From Janthinobacterium sp. 61 (GTDB lineage: Bacteria; Pseudomonadota; Gammaproteobacteria; Burkholderiales; Burkholderiaceae_D), in assembly GCF_002846335.1 (NCBI RefSeq), contig NZ_PJMQ01000001.1, forward strand, positions 4,774,001 to 4,838,000: a stretch of 64,000 nucleotides of DNA, read 5' to 3'. The notes beneath the pieces were generated by a model. The model was not told where the DNA came from. It saw only the letters and a program-made list of their open reading frames with translations, and did no database searches. Position 1 is the first letter of the stretch, and every line of letters starts with the position of its first letter. Positions 36,697 to 46,563 of this stretch are shown here, piece after piece. The translations under genes were made by a program, and so were the position numbers.

Positions 36697-38622
36697 TTAC
36701 TTTTCCTGTTTCTCCGGCGTGCTCTTGTCGATCACTTCGCGGCAATCGCCGCGGATGATGGCGTTGTCGTAGTTGGTCCAGCCGTAGCTGTCGACGTAGC
36801 GCTTGTGCTGCTTGAAACGGGGGCTGGCGATGCTCCATTCGGGCTGTTCGCCGGCGAAGCGGATGTCGCCCAGGTCGAGCAGGGTATGGAACATGTTTTC
36901 CGTCGACAGGCGTGCCTTCTGATGGCGCTGCAGCTGCGTCACCTTGTCCGGATAGTGCTGCTGGAATTGCGGCGAATACCAGACGAAGGCGGGCACGTGG
37001 AACTCGAACTGCGTGTTGTGGCCATGGAAGGCCAGGCGGCAGCTGCCGTCGTACAAGGTCTGGCCGTGATCGGCCACGTAGACGAGCGAGCTGCGCAGGG
37101 CGGTGCGCTGGCCATCATCCTTCAGCATGCCGATCACGTTTGACAGGAACCAGTCCGTGTACAGGATGGAGCTGTCGTAGCTGTTGTTCAGCTGTGGCTT
37201 GATGGCCGTGTCCGTGTAGACGGGCTTGTCGACGCCGAACAGCGACGGTTGCCACTTGTCGAAGGATTTCGGATAACGCTGGCTGTAGTTCCAGTGGCTG
37301 CCCAGGGTGTGCAGCACGATGAGCTTTTTCGGCGCCGGGTCGGCCAGCGCGTTCTTGAACGGATCGAACAGGATCTGGTCGAAGTTCGAATTATTGGTGA
37401 AGCCGCCCAGGTTCAGGAATTGCACCACGTCTGCCTCCTTGGCAAACACGGATACGGGCGTATCGAATTGGCCGAACGAGATCTGGTTCGACAGCCAGTA
37501 GGTCTTGAAGCCCGCTTCCTTGTAGGCGGTGAGGAAGGATTTTTCCGAGAAGCCATCCTTGAGGCTTTGCGTGGCCGGCTTGCGCGAGATGATGACGGGC
37601 ACGGACAGGCGCGTGGCGGAAACGGCCGTGATGACGTCGGCCAGCGGCACCAGGTTGCTTTCCTGTTTCAGCAGGGGATTGGTGTCGCGCTCATAACCGT
37701 TCAGGCTCCAGCGGTCGTAGCGCGACGATTCGCCGATTACCATGACGACTACTTCCGGATGGGCGTCGGGATGTTGCTGGTGCGCGCCGAAACGGAAGCT
37801 GCTGCTCTTCTTTCCCAGTTCGGCCAGGTACCGACGTTCCTTGTAAAAATCGAAGCCGCGCGCGGCCAGGCCGAAGGGCCAGGAATTGCTGACGGTGTCG
37901 AATGCATAGGGCAGGCGCGCCCAGTGGGGAAGGCTGGGCCAGCCCAGTCCCGTTTCGTCGGCGCCGGCGATGCTGGCGTTCTCCGGCTTGCTGCTTTCCT
38001 CGTCGTCTTCGGCCGTTTCGTCGTCGGCCGAGCTGGCGTCGCCGAAGCCGGAAGCGCCTGCCTTGGCGCTGGCTGGCGGCAGGCTGGCCTTGGCTGATGC
38101 GGGAGCGCTATGCAGAACCTTGGCCTCGAAACCGAATTCGTAGCCATACCACCAGAAGCCGCCCAGCAGGATCAGCAATACGAAGGCGGCCGGGCGCGTC
38201 TTGCCGCGCCAGTCGAGGTCGCGCGTGCGCGTGGCCGCCAACCAGCCGAGCGCGCACCAGGCGATCACGCCCAGCATGACGGCGCCCATCAGCCACACTT
38301 TTTGCCCCAGGAACTCCATCGCTTCCTTGGGGCTGGTTTCGAAGATGATGCCCAGGTGGTGCGTGGAAATGCCCTGGCCATAGAAGATGAACAGGTAGAT
38401 TTCCGTCGGCAGGGCCAGGAAGGCGGGCACCAGCAGCCAGTGAAAGTATGCGGGGCGCTTGAACACGCTCCATACGGCCAGCCAGGCCAGCAGCTCAAGC
38501 GTGAGCATCTGCCAGGGATGTTCGAGCGCACGCCCCAGCAGCGCGGGGACGAAAGGCACGGCCGTCAGCAAGGCATACGTCAGGAGCAGGAACAGAGTGG
38601 CAGGGCGAAGCAAGGAGCGCAT
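36697..38622 (-). CDS. Phosphoethanolamine transferase (CptA/EptA/OpgE-like)
   Basis: A 641-residue inner-membrane enzyme with about five N-terminal helices and a periplasmic alkaline-phosphatase-fold domain. Metal-site motifs include MVIGESSRYDRWSLNGYERD, the nucleophile region TAVSATRLSVP, LHTLGSHWNY and YVADHGQ. These enzymes move phosphoethanolamine from phosphatidylethanolamine onto lipid A, core sugars or periplasmic glucans. The N-terminal pattern (TEIYLFIFYGQGISTHHL) is closer to CptA/OpgE than to EptA. A cyclic glucan synthase elsewhere in the window makes an OpgE-like target possible, but lipid A modification cannot be excluded. An acidic insertion (DDETAEDDEESS) sits between the two parts. 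Confidence 0.88.
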   Translation of the reverse strand: MRSLLRPATLFLLLTYALLTAVPFVPALLGRALEHPWQMLTLELLAWLAVWSVFKRPAYFHWLLVPAFLALPTEIYLFIFYGQGISTHHLGIIFETSPKEAMEFLGQKVWLMGAVMLGVIAWCALGWLAATRTRDLDWRGKTRPAAFVLLILLGGFWWYGYEFGFEAKVLHSAPASAKASLPPASAKAGASGFGDASSADDETAEDDEESSKPENASIAGADETGLGWPSLPHWARLPYAFDTVSNSWPFGLAARGFDFYKERRYLAELGKKSSSFRFGAHQQHPDAHPEVVVMVIGESSRYDRWSLNGYERDTNPLLKQESNLVPLADVITAVSATRLSVPVIISRKPATQSLKDGFSEKSFLTAYKEAGFKTYWLSNQISFGQFDTPVSVFAKEADVVQFLNLGGFTNNSNFDQILFDPFKNALADPAPKKLIVLHTLGSHWNYSQRYPKSFDKWQPSLFGVDKPVYTDTAIKPQLNNSYDSSILYTDWFLSNVIGMLKDDGQRTALRSSLVYVADHGQTLYDGSCRLAFHGHNTQFEFHVPAFVWYSPQFQQHYPDKVTQLQRHQKARLSTENMFHTLLDLGDIRFAGEQPEWSIASPRFKQHKRYVDSYGWTNYDNAIIRGDCREVIDKSTPEKQEK

Positions 38623-38840
38623 AAAGGGAGGCAGCGAAAAATGTCCGCTATTATCAATCCTTTTGTTGTATTGCGGTCGTACAAGAATGCGCCCTACTGA
38701 TGCTTGGCCTCAGAGAAAGAATGCCAAATCATCAATCATCGCGGGATGCCGCTGCCTGCGCATTGCTGCCAAAGATTAGTCAAAATGCCACAAATGAGCC
38801 GCTTTTTTGCCTTTTTTTATAGCAAAAAGCGGTAAACTGA
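38623..38840. other. Non-coding spacer upstream of the str operon promoter
   Basis: About 220 bases between the phosphoethanolamine transferase start and the rpsL promoter. It contains no credible ORF. Its right part holds a T-rich hairpin with GCTTTTTTGC at 38801-38810 and GCAAAAAGC at 38822-38830. Confidence 0.6.
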
Positions 38841-38869
38841 TTGACCCCCTGTAACACAAGGTCTAAACT
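38841..38869 (+). promoter_or_regulatory. str operon (rpsL) promoter
   Basis: TTGACC at 38841-38846 and TAAACT at 38864-38869 are exactly 17 bases apart. The start lies about 170 bases before rpsL, leaving a long leader that includes the hairpin CCGGGCA/TGCCCGG (38996-39012). Confidence 0.8.
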
Positions 38870-38995
38870 AGCGAGTTCTCGATTTTATTCTGCTCATCGT
38901 TTACGTATTGCCTGGCACTTTTTGGCCGCTCCTTATCGAGTGGCTGCGGGCGCCTCCGGTGCGCAGTAGATGAAAGCGGGACGAGGTTTTAGTCG

Positions 38996-39012
38996 CCGGG
39001 CATCTTGCCCGG
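38996..39012 (+). other. Hairpin in the rpsL leader
   Basis: A seven-base-pair stem CCGGGCA (38996-39002) with TGCCCGG (39006-39012) and a three-base loop, 36 bases before the rpsL ATG. It may take part in leader control of the str operon. Confidence 0.5.
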
Positions 39013-39047
39013 GTTATTAATCGTAGTTTTTTGTTGGATTTATAACG

Positions 39048-39431
39048 ATGCCAACCATCAATCAATTGATTCGCAATCCACGCGTCGCTTTGACCGTGAA
39101 GAGCAAATCGCCGGCGCTGGAAAACAGCCCGCAAAAACGTGGCGTCTGCACACGTGTTTACACAACGACTCCAAAGAAGCCTAACTCGGCTCTGCGTAAA
39201 GTCGCTAAAGTTCGTCTGACCAATGGTTTCGAAGTCATTTCGTACATTGGCGGTGAAGGCCATAACCTGCAAGAGCATAGTGTTGTGCTGTTGCGCGGCG
39301 GCCGCGTCAAGGATTTGCCGGGTGTGCGTTACCACATGGTTCGCGGTGCCCTGGATACCCAAGGCGTTAAAGACCGTAAGCAATCGCGTTCGAAGTACGG
39401 TACCAAGCGCGCTAAAGCAGGCAAGAAGTAA
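39048..39431 (+). CDS. rpsL: 30S ribosomal protein S12
   Basis: 127 residues, close to the usual 124. The decoding-centre loop [13 protein letters not shown] keeps lysine at position 43, the wild-type residue associated with streptomycin sensitivity, and the second loop reads [13 protein letters not shown]. First gene of the str operon, followed by rpsG after 152 bases that hold a hairpin. Codon choice is that of highly expressed genes. Confidence 0.99.
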   Translation: MPTINQLIRNPRVALTVKSKSPALENSPQKRGVCTRVYTTTPKKPNSALRKVAKVRLTNGFEVISYIGGEGHNLQEHSVVLLRGGRVKDLPGVRYHMVRGALDTQGVKDRKQSRSKYGTKRAKAGKK

Positions 39432-39489
39432 TAAGTTGTACGCAGCAAACCCAAGTTTCGCTCAGTGGCAACTAGCTAAGTGAATGTAG

Positions 39490-39507
39490 TCGACCGCATC
39501 TGGTCGA
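39490..39507 (+). promoter_or_regulatory. rpsL-rpsG intercistronic hairpin, candidate S7 autoregulation site
   Basis: TCGACC (39490-39495) pairs with GGTCGA (39502-39507). In E. coli S7 binds the rpsL-rpsG spacer to repress its own translation. The location is equivalent here, but the E. coli structure is not clearly conserved. Confidence 0.4.
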
Positions 39508-39583
39508 GTAAGTGGAAGACTATGATGGTCGTCCGCGAGTGTGCGAAGAACGCGCGCTCAACTGAAGATTGAAAGGAATTGAT

Positions 39584-40054
39584 ATGCCACGTCGTCGTGA
39601 AGTACCCAAGCGCGAAATTTTGCCAGATCCAAAATTCGGCAACACTGATGTCGCTAAATTTGTAAACGTGCTGATGCTGTCCGGTAAGAAATCGGTTGCA
39701 GAAAACATCATCTACGGTGCTTTCGAGCACATCGCAGCAAAATCGGGCAAAGATCCGCTCGAAGTTTTTGCTACCGCAATCAACAACGCCAAGCCGCTGG
39801 TTGAGGTGAAATCCCGTCGCGTCGGTGGTGCAAACTACCAGGTGCCGGTCGAAGTTCGCCCAGTCCGTCGTATGGCTTTGTCCATGCGTTGGTTGCGTGA
39901 AGCTGCTAACAAGCGCAGCGAAAAATCGATGCCACAACGCCTCGGCGGTGAGCTGATGGAAGCGGCTGAAAGCCGCGGCGGCGCGATGAAAAAACGCGAC
40001 GAAGTCCATCGTATGGCTGAAGCGAACAAAGCGTTCTCGCATTTCCGCTTCTAA
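39584..40054 (+). CDS. rpsG: 30S ribosomal protein S7
   Basis: 156 residues starting [11 protein letters not shown], the standard betaproteobacterial form. S7 nucleates 30S head assembly on 16S rRNA and sits at the E site. The start is fixed by AAGGAA at 39573-39578 and the family N-terminus; an in-frame ATG-like start at 39569 is rejected. Lies between rpsL and fusA as usual in the str operon. Confidence 0.99.
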   Translation: MPRRREVPKREILPDPKFGNTDVAKFVNVLMLSGKKSVAENIIYGAFEHIAAKSGKDPLEVFATAINNAKPLVEVKSRRVGGANYQVPVEVRPVRRMALSMRWLREAANKRSEKSMPQRLGGELMEAAESRGGAMKKRDEVHRMAEANKAFSHFRF

Positions 40055-40162
40055 TATAAAGCCAGCTACCGCAAGGCGGCTGTCAAGCATCTGTTGTTCG
40101 AGGCCGGGCTCATTTTTGCAAAAAAATGCTGCTCGGTTTTGTCCATTCATTTAGGATTAATT

Positions 40163-42268
40163 ATGGCCCGCAAGACCCCCATTGAGCGCTACCGCAATAT
40201 CGGTATCTCCGCTCACATCGATGCAGGTAAGACGACCACCACCGAGCGCGTTCTGTTCTACACCGGCGTGAACCACAAGCTGGGCGAAGTCCATGATGGC
40301 GCAGCCACCACCGACTGGATGGCGCAGGAGCAAGAGCGCGGTATCACGATTACCTCGGCTGCTGTTACGTGCTTCTGGAAAGGCATGGCAAACAACTTCC
40401 CAGCGCATCACATCAACATCATCGACACCCCAGGCCACGTTGACTTCACCATTGAAGTTGAACGTTCGATGCGCGTGCTGGATGGCGCCTGCATGGTTTA
40501 CTGTGCAGTCGGCGGCGTACAGCCACAATCGGAAACGGTATGGCGTCAGGCTAACAAGTACAAAGTGCCACGTCTGGCCTTCGTGAACAAGATGGACCGT
40601 ACCGGCGCCAACTTCTTCAAGGTCTACGATCAGATGCGTTCGCGTCTGAAAGCCAACCCAGTACCTATTCAGATGCCTATCGGTGCTGAAGACGTCTTTA
40701 CCGGTGTTATCGATCTGGTCAAGATGAAAGCGGTCATCTGGGATGACGCTTCGCAAGGCATGAAGTTTGAATACGGCGAAATTCCTGCCAACCTGGCTGC
40801 TGAAGCTGCCAAGTGGCGCGAAAACATGGTTGAGGCCGCTGCTGAAGCGTCCGAAGAACTGATGAACAAGTACCTGGAAGAAGGCGACCTGTCGGAAGCC
40901 GAGATCAAGGCTGCTCTGCGTCAGCGTACCATCGCCAGCGAAATCGTTCCAATGTTGTGCGGTACCGCCTTTAAAAACAAGGGCGTACAAGCAATGTTGG
41001 ACGCGGTCATCGAGTACCTGCCATCGCCAATCGACATTCCACCTGTCCCAGGTCTGGACGAGGACGAGCAGCCAGTCGAGCGCGCAGCCGACGACAATGA
41101 GAAGTTCTCGGCATTGGCGTTCAAGATCGCAACCGATCCGTTCGTGGGTCAGCTGTGCTTCATCCGCTGCTATTCGGGCACATTGAATTCGGGCGATTCG
41201 GTCCTGAACTCCGTGAAGCAGAAGAAAGAGCGTATTGGCCGTATCGTGCAGATGCAAGCCAATGAGCGCGAAGAAATCAAAGAAATGCGCGCTGGCGACA
41301 TCGCCGCTGTCGTGGGTCTGAAAGACACCACCACTGGCGATACGCTTTGCGACGAAAAAGCAAGCGTCGTTCTGGAACGCATGGTCTTCCCTGAGCCGGT
41401 GATTTCGCAGGCAGTCGAGCCAAAAACCAAGGCTGACCAGGAAAAAATGGGCCTGGCGCTGAACCGTCTGGCAGCAGAAGATCCATCGTTCCGCGTGCGT
41501 ACCGATGAAGAATCGGGCCAGACCATCATCGCCGGTATGGGCGAGTTGCATCTGGACATCATCGTTGACCGCATGAAGCGCGAATTCAACGTTGAAGCCA
41601 CCGTCGGCAAGCCACAAGTGGCTTACCGCGAAACGATCCGTAAAGTGTGCGAAGAGTCGGAAGGCAAATTCGTCAAGCAATCGGGTGGTCGTGGTCAATA
41701 CGGTCACGTGGTTCTGAAGATCGAACCGCAAGAACCGGGCAAGGGCTTCGAATTCGTTGACGCGATCAAGGGCGGTACCGTTCCTCGCGAATACATCCCT
41801 GCAGTTGAAAAAGGTGTACGCGACACGCTGACTTCGGGCGTGATGGCTGGTTACCCAGTTGTTGACGTTAAAGTCACGCTGTTCTTCGGTTCGTACCATG
41901 ATGTTGACTCGAACGAAAATGCATTCCGCATGGCCGCTTCGATGGCATTCAAAGATGGCTGCCGCAAAGCATCGCCAGTCATCCTGGAGCCGATGATGGC
42001 CGTGGAAGTGGAAACGCCGGAAGACTACGCCGGTACCGTGATGGGCGATCTGTCGTCGCGTCGCGGTATGGTACAAGGCATGGATGAAATTGCTGGTGGT
42101 GGCGGCAAGATCATCAAGGCCGAAGTACCTCTGTCGGAAATGTTCGGTTACGCCACATCGTTGCGTTCGTCGACCCAAGGTCGTGCGACTTACACGATGG
42201 AATTCAAGCACTATGCTGAAGCACCTAAGCATGTGACTGAAGCGATCGTAAGCTCGAAAGCTAAGTAA
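40163..42268 (+). CDS. fusA: Elongation factor G
   Basis: A 701-residue translational GTPase that drives ribosomal translocation and, with RRF, recycling. The G1 motif is [13 protein letters not shown]2/G3 include [11 protein letters not shown] and DTPGHVDF, and G4 is NKMD; domains II-V follow in normal order. The start at 40163 follows AGGA; the frame upstream from 40094 is not conserved. Followed 72 bases later by tuf, with a GC-rich hairpin in between (42279-42307). Confidence 0.99.
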   Translation: MARKTPIERYRNIGISAHIDAGKTTTTERVLFYTGVNHKLGEVHDGAATTDWMAQEQERGITITSAAVTCFWKGMANNFPAHHINIIDTPGHVDFTIEVERSMRVLDGACMVYCAVGGVQPQSETVWRQANKYKVPRLAFVNKMDRTGANFFKVYDQMRSRLKANPVPIQMPIGAEDVFTGVIDLVKMKAVIWDDASQGMKFEYGEIPANLAAEAAKWRENMVEAAAEASEELMNKYLEEGDLSEAEIKAALRQRTIASEIVPMLCGTAFKNKGVQAMLDAVIEYLPSPIDIPPVPGLDEDEQPVERAADDNEKFSALAFKIATDPFVGQLCFIRCYSGTLNSGDSVLNSVKQKKERIGRIVQMQANEREEIKEMRAGDIAAVVGLKDTTTGDTLCDEKASVVLERMVFPEPVISQAVEPKTKADQEKMGLALNRLAAEDPSFRVRTDEESGQTIIAGMGELHLDIIVDRMKREFNVEATVGKPQVAYRETIRKVCEESEGKFVKQSGGRGQYGHVVLKIEPQEPGKGFEFVDAIKGGTVPREYIPAVEKGVRDTLTSGVMAGYPVVDVKVTLFFGSYHDVDSNENAFRMAASMAFKDGCRKASPVILEPMMAVEVETPEDYAGTVMGDLSSRRGMVQGMDEIAGGGGKIIKAEVPLSEMFGYATSLRSSTQGRATYTMEFKHYAEAPKHVTEAIVSSKAK

Positions 42269-42340
42269 TAGAAGTTCCGGGCCGGCTTTCACGAGAATGC
42301 CGGTCCCTACATTTAAATCATTGTTCTAAGGAAGAATAAA

Positions 42341-43531
42341 ATGGCAAAAGGTAAATTCGAACGGACCAAGCCGCACGTCAACGTCGGCACCATCGGCCAC
42401 GTCGACCACGGTAAAACCACGCTGACCGCTGCAATCGCAACGGTTCTGTCGAAGAAATTCGGCGGCGAAGCTAAAGCATACGACCAGATCGATGCGGCTC
42501 CAGAAGAAAAAGCGCGCGGTATCACGATTAACACCGCCCACGTTGAGTACGAAACGGCGACGCGTCACTACGCGCACGTTGACTGCCCAGGTCACGCCGA
42601 TTACATCAAAAACATGATTACCGGTGCTGCGCAGATGGACGGCGCGATCCTGGTGTGCTCCGCAGCTGACGGCCCAATGCCACAGACCCGCGAACACATC
42701 CTGCTGGCCCGCCAAGTTGGCGTTCCATACATCATCGTGTTCCTGAACAAGTGCGACCTGGTCGACGACGCAGAGCTGCTGGAACTGGTTGAAATGGAAG
42801 TGCGCGAGCTGTTGTCGAAGTACGAATTCCCAGGCGACGACCTGCCTATCATCAAAGGTTCGGCACGTATGGCGCTGGAAGGCAAAGAAGGCGAAATGGG
42901 CGTTGACGCAGTATTGCGTCTGGCCGATGCGCTGGATGCTTACATCCCAACGCCAGAGCGCGCTGTTGATGGTGCATTCCTGATGCCAGTGGAAGACGTG
43001 TTCTCGATCTCGGGTCGCGGTACCGTTGTGACCGGTCGTATCGAGCGCGGCATTGTTAAAGTCGGCGAAGAGATCGAAATCGTTGGTATCACCGATACCG
43101 TCAAAACGACTTGCACCGGCGTGGAAATGTTCCGCAAACTGCTGGACCAAGGTCAAGCAGGCGACAACGTTGGTCTGCTGCTGCGCGGCACCAAGCGTGA
43201 AGACGTGCAACGTGGTCAAGTTCTGGCAAAGCCAGGCTCGATCAAGCCGCATGCTCACTTCACCGGCGAGATCTATGTTCTGTCGAAAGACGAAGGCGGC
43301 CGTCATACGCCATTCTTCAACAACTACCGTCCACAGTTCTACTTCCGCACGACGGACGTGACTGGTTCGATCGAGTTGCCAGCAGACAAAGAAATGGTTA
43401 TGCCAGGCGATAACGTGTCGATCACCGTCAAGCTGATCAACCCGATCGCGATGGAAGAAGGTCTGCGCTTCGCTATCCGCGAAGGCGGTCGTACCGTCGG
43501 CGCTGGTGTTGTTGCAAAAATCCTGGCTTAA
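42341..43531 (+). CDS. tuf: Elongation factor Tu
   Basis: A 396-residue GTPase that brings aminoacyl-tRNA to the ribosome. Motifs: [43 protein letters not shown] precedes the ATG. In this group there are commonly two tuf copies; only one is in the window. A terminator follows, so rpsJ may have a separate promoter. Confidence 0.99.
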   Translation: MAKGKFERTKPHVNVGTIGHVDHGKTTLTAAIATVLSKKFGGEAKAYDQIDAAPEEKARGITINTAHVEYETATRHYAHVDCPGHADYIKNMITGAAQMDGAILVCSAADGPMPQTREHILLARQVGVPYIIVFLNKCDLVDDAELLELVEMEVRELLSKYEFPGDDLPIIKGSARMALEGKEGEMGVDAVLRLADALDAYIPTPERAVDGAFLMPVEDVFSISGRGTVVTGRIERGIVKVGEEIEIVGITDTVKTTCTGVEMFRKLLDQGQAGDNVGLLLRGTKREDVQRGQVLAKPGSIKPHAHFTGEIYVLSKDEGGRHTPFFNNYRPQFYFRTTDVTGSIELPADKEMVMPGDNVSITVKLINPIAMEEGLRFAIREGGRTVGAGVVAKILA

Positions 43532-43546
43532 TTCTTAAGCCTGCAT

Positions 43547-43584
43547 AAAAGAAGACGCGTCGTCGCCCGGCGCCCTTCTTTTTA
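43547..43584 (+). terminator. Terminator after tuf
   Basis: AAAAGAAG (43547-43554) pairs with CTTCTTTT (43575-43582), enclosing a GC-rich section and ending in TTTTTATT. It closes the str operon before rpsJ. Confidence 0.75.
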
Positions 43585-43710
43585 TTCAACTGCCGGGGTT
43601 GGCAAGCATTTTGGTGCTATCATGTCGACCCTGACGGTTGTTGCGTCAGAAATTCCCGTATGACCTCATTGCCGTGCAGACTGCGCGGTTCGTTCTTTTA
43701 AGGAAATATC

Positions 43711-44028
43711 ATGTCGGCACCAAACCAAAAAATCCGTATCCGCCTGAAGGCTTTCGATTACAAACTGATCGACCAGTCCGCTCTGGAAATCGTTGAAACC
43801 GCGAAGCGCACCGGCGCTGTCGTCAAAGGCCCAGTACCACTGCCTACCCGTATTCAACGTTTCGATGTGCTGCGTTCCCCGCACGTCAACAAAACTTCGC
43901 GCGATCAGTTCGAGATCCGTACGCACCAACGCCTGATGGACATCGTTGACCCAACGGACAAAACCGTTGACGCGCTGATGAAGCTGGACCTGCCAGCTGG
44001 TGTTGATGTTGAAATCAAACTGCAATAA
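43711..44028 (+). CDS. rpsJ: 30S ribosomal protein S10 / NusE
   Basis: 105 residues with the standard S10 sequence ([30 protein letters not shown]). S10 works in the 30S head and, as NusE, in antitermination. AAGGAA precedes the ATG. In most relatives rplC follows within a short distance; here the next ribosomal gene is 6.2 kb away, and a strong hairpin follows rpsJ. Confidence 0.99.
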   Translation: MSAPNQKIRIRLKAFDYKLIDQSALEIVETAKRTGAVVKGPVPLPTRIQRFDVLRSPHVNKTSRDQFEIRTHQRLMDIVDPTDKTVDALMKLDLPAGVDVEIKLQ

Positions 44029-44112
44029 GAGTTTCAAGGGCAGCTGACAATACCGTAGCATCAGGTGTTGGCAGTTGTTCCAGGCTGGCGGGGTGTCCCG
44101 CTGCCTGATGAT

Positions 44113-44152
44113 GGGGCCGGGCCTGCTCACAATCGTGAGTGCGCCCGGCCCC
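44113..44152 (+). terminator. Long hairpin after rpsJ, putative terminator
   Basis: GGGGCCGGGC (44113-44122) pairs perfectly with GCCCGGCCCC (44143-44152), and CTCAC/GTGAG pair inside the loop. Only a weak T-rich run (ATTGCTATT) follows, so termination may be partial. Confidence 0.6.
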
Positions 44153-44243
44153 ATTGCTATTGGTGCTAGGTCGACAATGGCTGCAAGGCCGTACGCGAGC
44201 AAAATTGCTTTACAGCGTTGCGGCCGCTCGATAAAGTTCCGGC

Positions 44244-45089
44244 ATGCTCAATGCCCTCGATACCCACCTGTTAAATGCCGCGCCCCGTAACCGCTTGCGC
44301 GGCTGGCCGCGTTTCCTGACCGAATTCCTGTATTTTGGTATCAAGGAGGCGAGGTCGTGCCTGTTCGTGGGGCTGTTTTTTACTGCCGTGTTCCTGGTGC
44401 CGCGCGCCGGCCTGTTCGGCCTGCCGCGTTATGACGTGCTTCTGCTGGTCGCCCTGGCGATCCAGGGCGCGATGGTCTGGCGCGGGCTGGAAACGTGGGA
44501 TGAGTTGAAAGCCATCTGCCTGTTTCACGCGGTCGGCTTCGCGTTGGAGGTGTTCAAGGTATCGGGGTCGATCCAGTCATGGAGCTATCCTGATTTCGCC
44601 TACAGCAAGGTGTTCGGCGTCCCCCTGTTCTCCGGCTTCATGTATGCGGCCGTCGGTAGCTACATCATCCAGACCTGGCGCCTGCTCGACATGCGGATAC
44701 GCCACCATCCGCCGTACTGGATGGCGGTGCTGATCGCGCTGCTGATCTATGCCAACTTCTTTACCCATCACTACATCGGCGACTATCGCTGGTATCTGGC
44801 CGCCTGCGCGCTGGGCTTGTACGCGCGCACCACTGTGGTGTTTCGTCCGCTCGACCGCGACCGCAGCATGCCCTTGCTGCTCGGTTTCGTGCTGGTTGGC
44901 TTTTTTATCTGGCTGGCCGAAAACATCAGCACCTTCTGGGGCGTGTGGCGCTATCCCAACCAGCTTGGCGCCTGGTCGGTGGTGCATGTCAGCAAATGGA
45001 GCTCATGGTCGCTGCTGGTGGTGATGACGTTCACCATCGTAGCCCACCTCAAGCACATCAAGGCCAGCATTCACGTCGCCCAGTCCTAG
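44244..45089 (+). CDS. DUF817 family integral membrane protein
   Basis: A 281-residue protein with about eight hydrophobic helices. The blocks FLYFGIKEARSCLF, FEVFKVSGSIQSWSYPDFAY-like region and HYIGDYRWYLAACALGLY are characteristic of DUF817 (COG3739), a family with no known function. No ribosome site stands out at 44244. It is the first of the non-ribosomal genes between rpsJ and rplC and is convergent with the TPR lipoprotein. Confidence 0.88.
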   Translation: MLNALDTHLLNAAPRNRLRGWPRFLTEFLYFGIKEARSCLFVGLFFTAVFLVPRAGLFGLPRYDVLLLVALAIQGAMVWRGLETWDELKAICLFHAVGFALEVFKVSGSIQSWSYPDFAYSKVFGVPLFSGFMYAAVGSYIIQTWRLLDMRIRHHPPYWMAVLIALLIYANFFTHHYIGDYRWYLAACALGLYARTTVVFRPLDRDRSMPLLLGFVLVGFFIWLAENISTFWGVWRYPNQLGAWSVVHVSKWSSWSLLVVMTFTIVAHLKHIKASIHVAQS

Positions 45090-45107
45090 GCCGGGCCCTG
45101 GGGCCAC

Positions 45108-45656
45108 TTATTGCAGGCTGGCCGCGACTGCTGCAAAGCGTACGCCCAGCGCCGCTTGCGGGCCGCCTTGCAGCTGCCCGGCGTACTGGCGCAGCACTTC
45201 CGCCGAATACGTGCGCGCAGCGGGCGACAGCTTCGGCAGCAGCGGTAGCACGCTTTCCAGATAGCCCGTGCCTTCCTGCCACTTCCCTTGCGCCGCCAGC
45301 GCCGACGCCAGTTCCACCGTGCGACGGCCGACACGCGCCTCGCTGCGTGGCTGCGCCGCTTCTTCCGTGGCCAGGGCTTGCCGGTACAGTTGCTCCGCTT
45401 CGGCATTCTTGCCCTGCAAGCGCTTGATGCGGCCCAGGTTGTACTGGCGCTGGGAGAGGATGTCTGCGCTGGCACCGGCCTGCTCGGCGCTGCGCAGCGC
45501 CTGTACGCAAGCCAGTTCCGCTTCGCCAAACTGTCCCTTGAGTTCGGCCGCGTTGCAGGCGTCGTGTTGTGCGTTGGAGGTGGTGAGTGTCGCTGGCGCC
45601 GCGCAGGCGGCCAGCAGGCTGACAGCGCATAGCAGGCTGATGGTATGGTTCTTCAT
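45108..45656 (-). CDS. TPR-containing lipoprotein
   Basis: 182 residues. The lipobox LLAAC at residues about 13-17 marks a lipoprotein signal peptide. The mature part carries tetratricopeptide-like helices, including RQYNLGRIKRLQGKNAEAEQLYRQAL, typical of protein-interaction scaffolds. GAGGAG precedes the ATG at 45656; the upstream in-frame start at 45701 would bury the signal peptide. Divergent from creB, with 175 bases between them. Function unknown. Confidence 0.8.
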   Translation of the reverse strand: MKNHTISLLCAVSLLAACAAPATLTTSNAQHDACNAAELKGQFGEAELACVQALRSAEQAGASADILSQRQYNLGRIKRLQGKNAEAEQLYRQALATEEAAQPRSEARVGRRTVELASALAAQGKWQEGTGYLESVLPLLPKLSPAARTYSAEVLRQYAGQLQGGPQAALGVRFAAVAASLQ

Positions 45657-45831
45657 AGTCTCCTCGGACGGGTGTTGGACACGGTGTATCAGTGGAGTCA
45701 TGCTGCAATAAATATACTATAAGTTTTTTTGGCTCGGTGGCTTTTTGCCGGGGCACCGCAAAGCGCGCGATTGACGCCGCTTGCGTGCGTCGGGGATACT
45801 CCGGGTCTGTCCACTAATGCGTGCCGCCGCC

Positions 45832-46563
45832 ATGTCCAAGACTGTCCTGATCGTGGAAGATGAACAGGCGATTGCCGACAGCATCGCCTATGCCCTGCGC
45901 ACGGACGGCTTTACGCCGCGTCATGTGATGTTGGGCGAGCAAGCCCTGGCCGCGCTGCGCCCAACGCCCGGCGAAGCGGCGCAGATGCCCGTTCTGGTGG
46001 TGCTCGACGTGGGCTTGCCTGACATGAGCGGGCTGGAAGTGTGTCGCCGCCTGCGCCAGTTTTCTGAAGTGCCAGTGATCTTCCTGACGGCCCGCAGCGA
46101 CGAGATCGACCGCATCGTCGGCCTGGAAATCGGCGCCGATGATTACGTCACCAAGCCGTTTTCGCCGCGCGAACTGGTGGCGCGCATCCGCGTCATCCTG
46201 CGCCGCGCAGGTGTCGCGCCAGCGCCCCGCGAGACTGGCATGGCGATAGCCGCGCCTGTCGCCGCGACCGCTCCGGCCCGCTTCGCGTTGCGCGCGCTGG
46301 AGGCGAAAGTACTGTTTCACGGCCAGCCGCTGGACCTGACCCGCTATGAATACCTGTTGCTGAAGACCTTGCTCGAGCATCCGGGCCACGTCCTGTCGCG
46401 CGCGCAGCTGATGGAGCGTGTGTGGAGCGGGGCGCCCGACACGCTAGAGCGCACCGTCGATGCGCATGTCAAATCGCTGCGCGCCAAGCTGCGCGCCATC
46501 GATGCGCAGGTCGATCCCATTCATACCCACCGTGGCCTCGGCTACAGCCTGAGCGGCGCATGA
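45832..46563 (+). CDS. creB: Response regulator CreB
   Basis: A 243-residue OmpR/PhoB-type regulator: receiver with phospho-acceptor D59 (VVLDVGLPDMSG) and TKPFSPREL, and a C-terminal winged helix (LTRYEYLLLKTLLEHPGHVLSR...). The naming rests on synteny with a CreC-like kinase and an unmistakable creD. In other bacteria CreBC controls creD, and in some species beta-lactamase expression, via TTCAC-N6-TTCAC sites. Start at 45832 gives the usual N-terminus. Overlaps creC by ATGA. Confidence 0.92.
   Translation: MSKTVLIVEDEQAIADSIAYALRTDGFTPRHVMLGEQALAALRPTPGEAAQMPVLVVLDVGLPDMSGLEVCRRLRQFSEVPVIFLTARSDEIDRIVGLEIGADDYVTKPFSPRELVARIRVILRRAGVAPAPRETGMAIAAPVAATAPARFALRALEAKVLFHGQPLDLTRYEYLLLKTLLEHPGHVLSRAQLMERVWSGAPDTLERTVDAHVKSLRAKLRAIDAQVDPIHTHRGLGYSLSGA

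Noticed and set aside
40157-42292. Open frame of 711 codons antisense to fusA, and similar ones opposite tuf, rplC and rplB
   Set aside because: Highly biased codon use removes stop codons from the opposite frame; the sense genes are certain and the antisense proteins look like nothing known.
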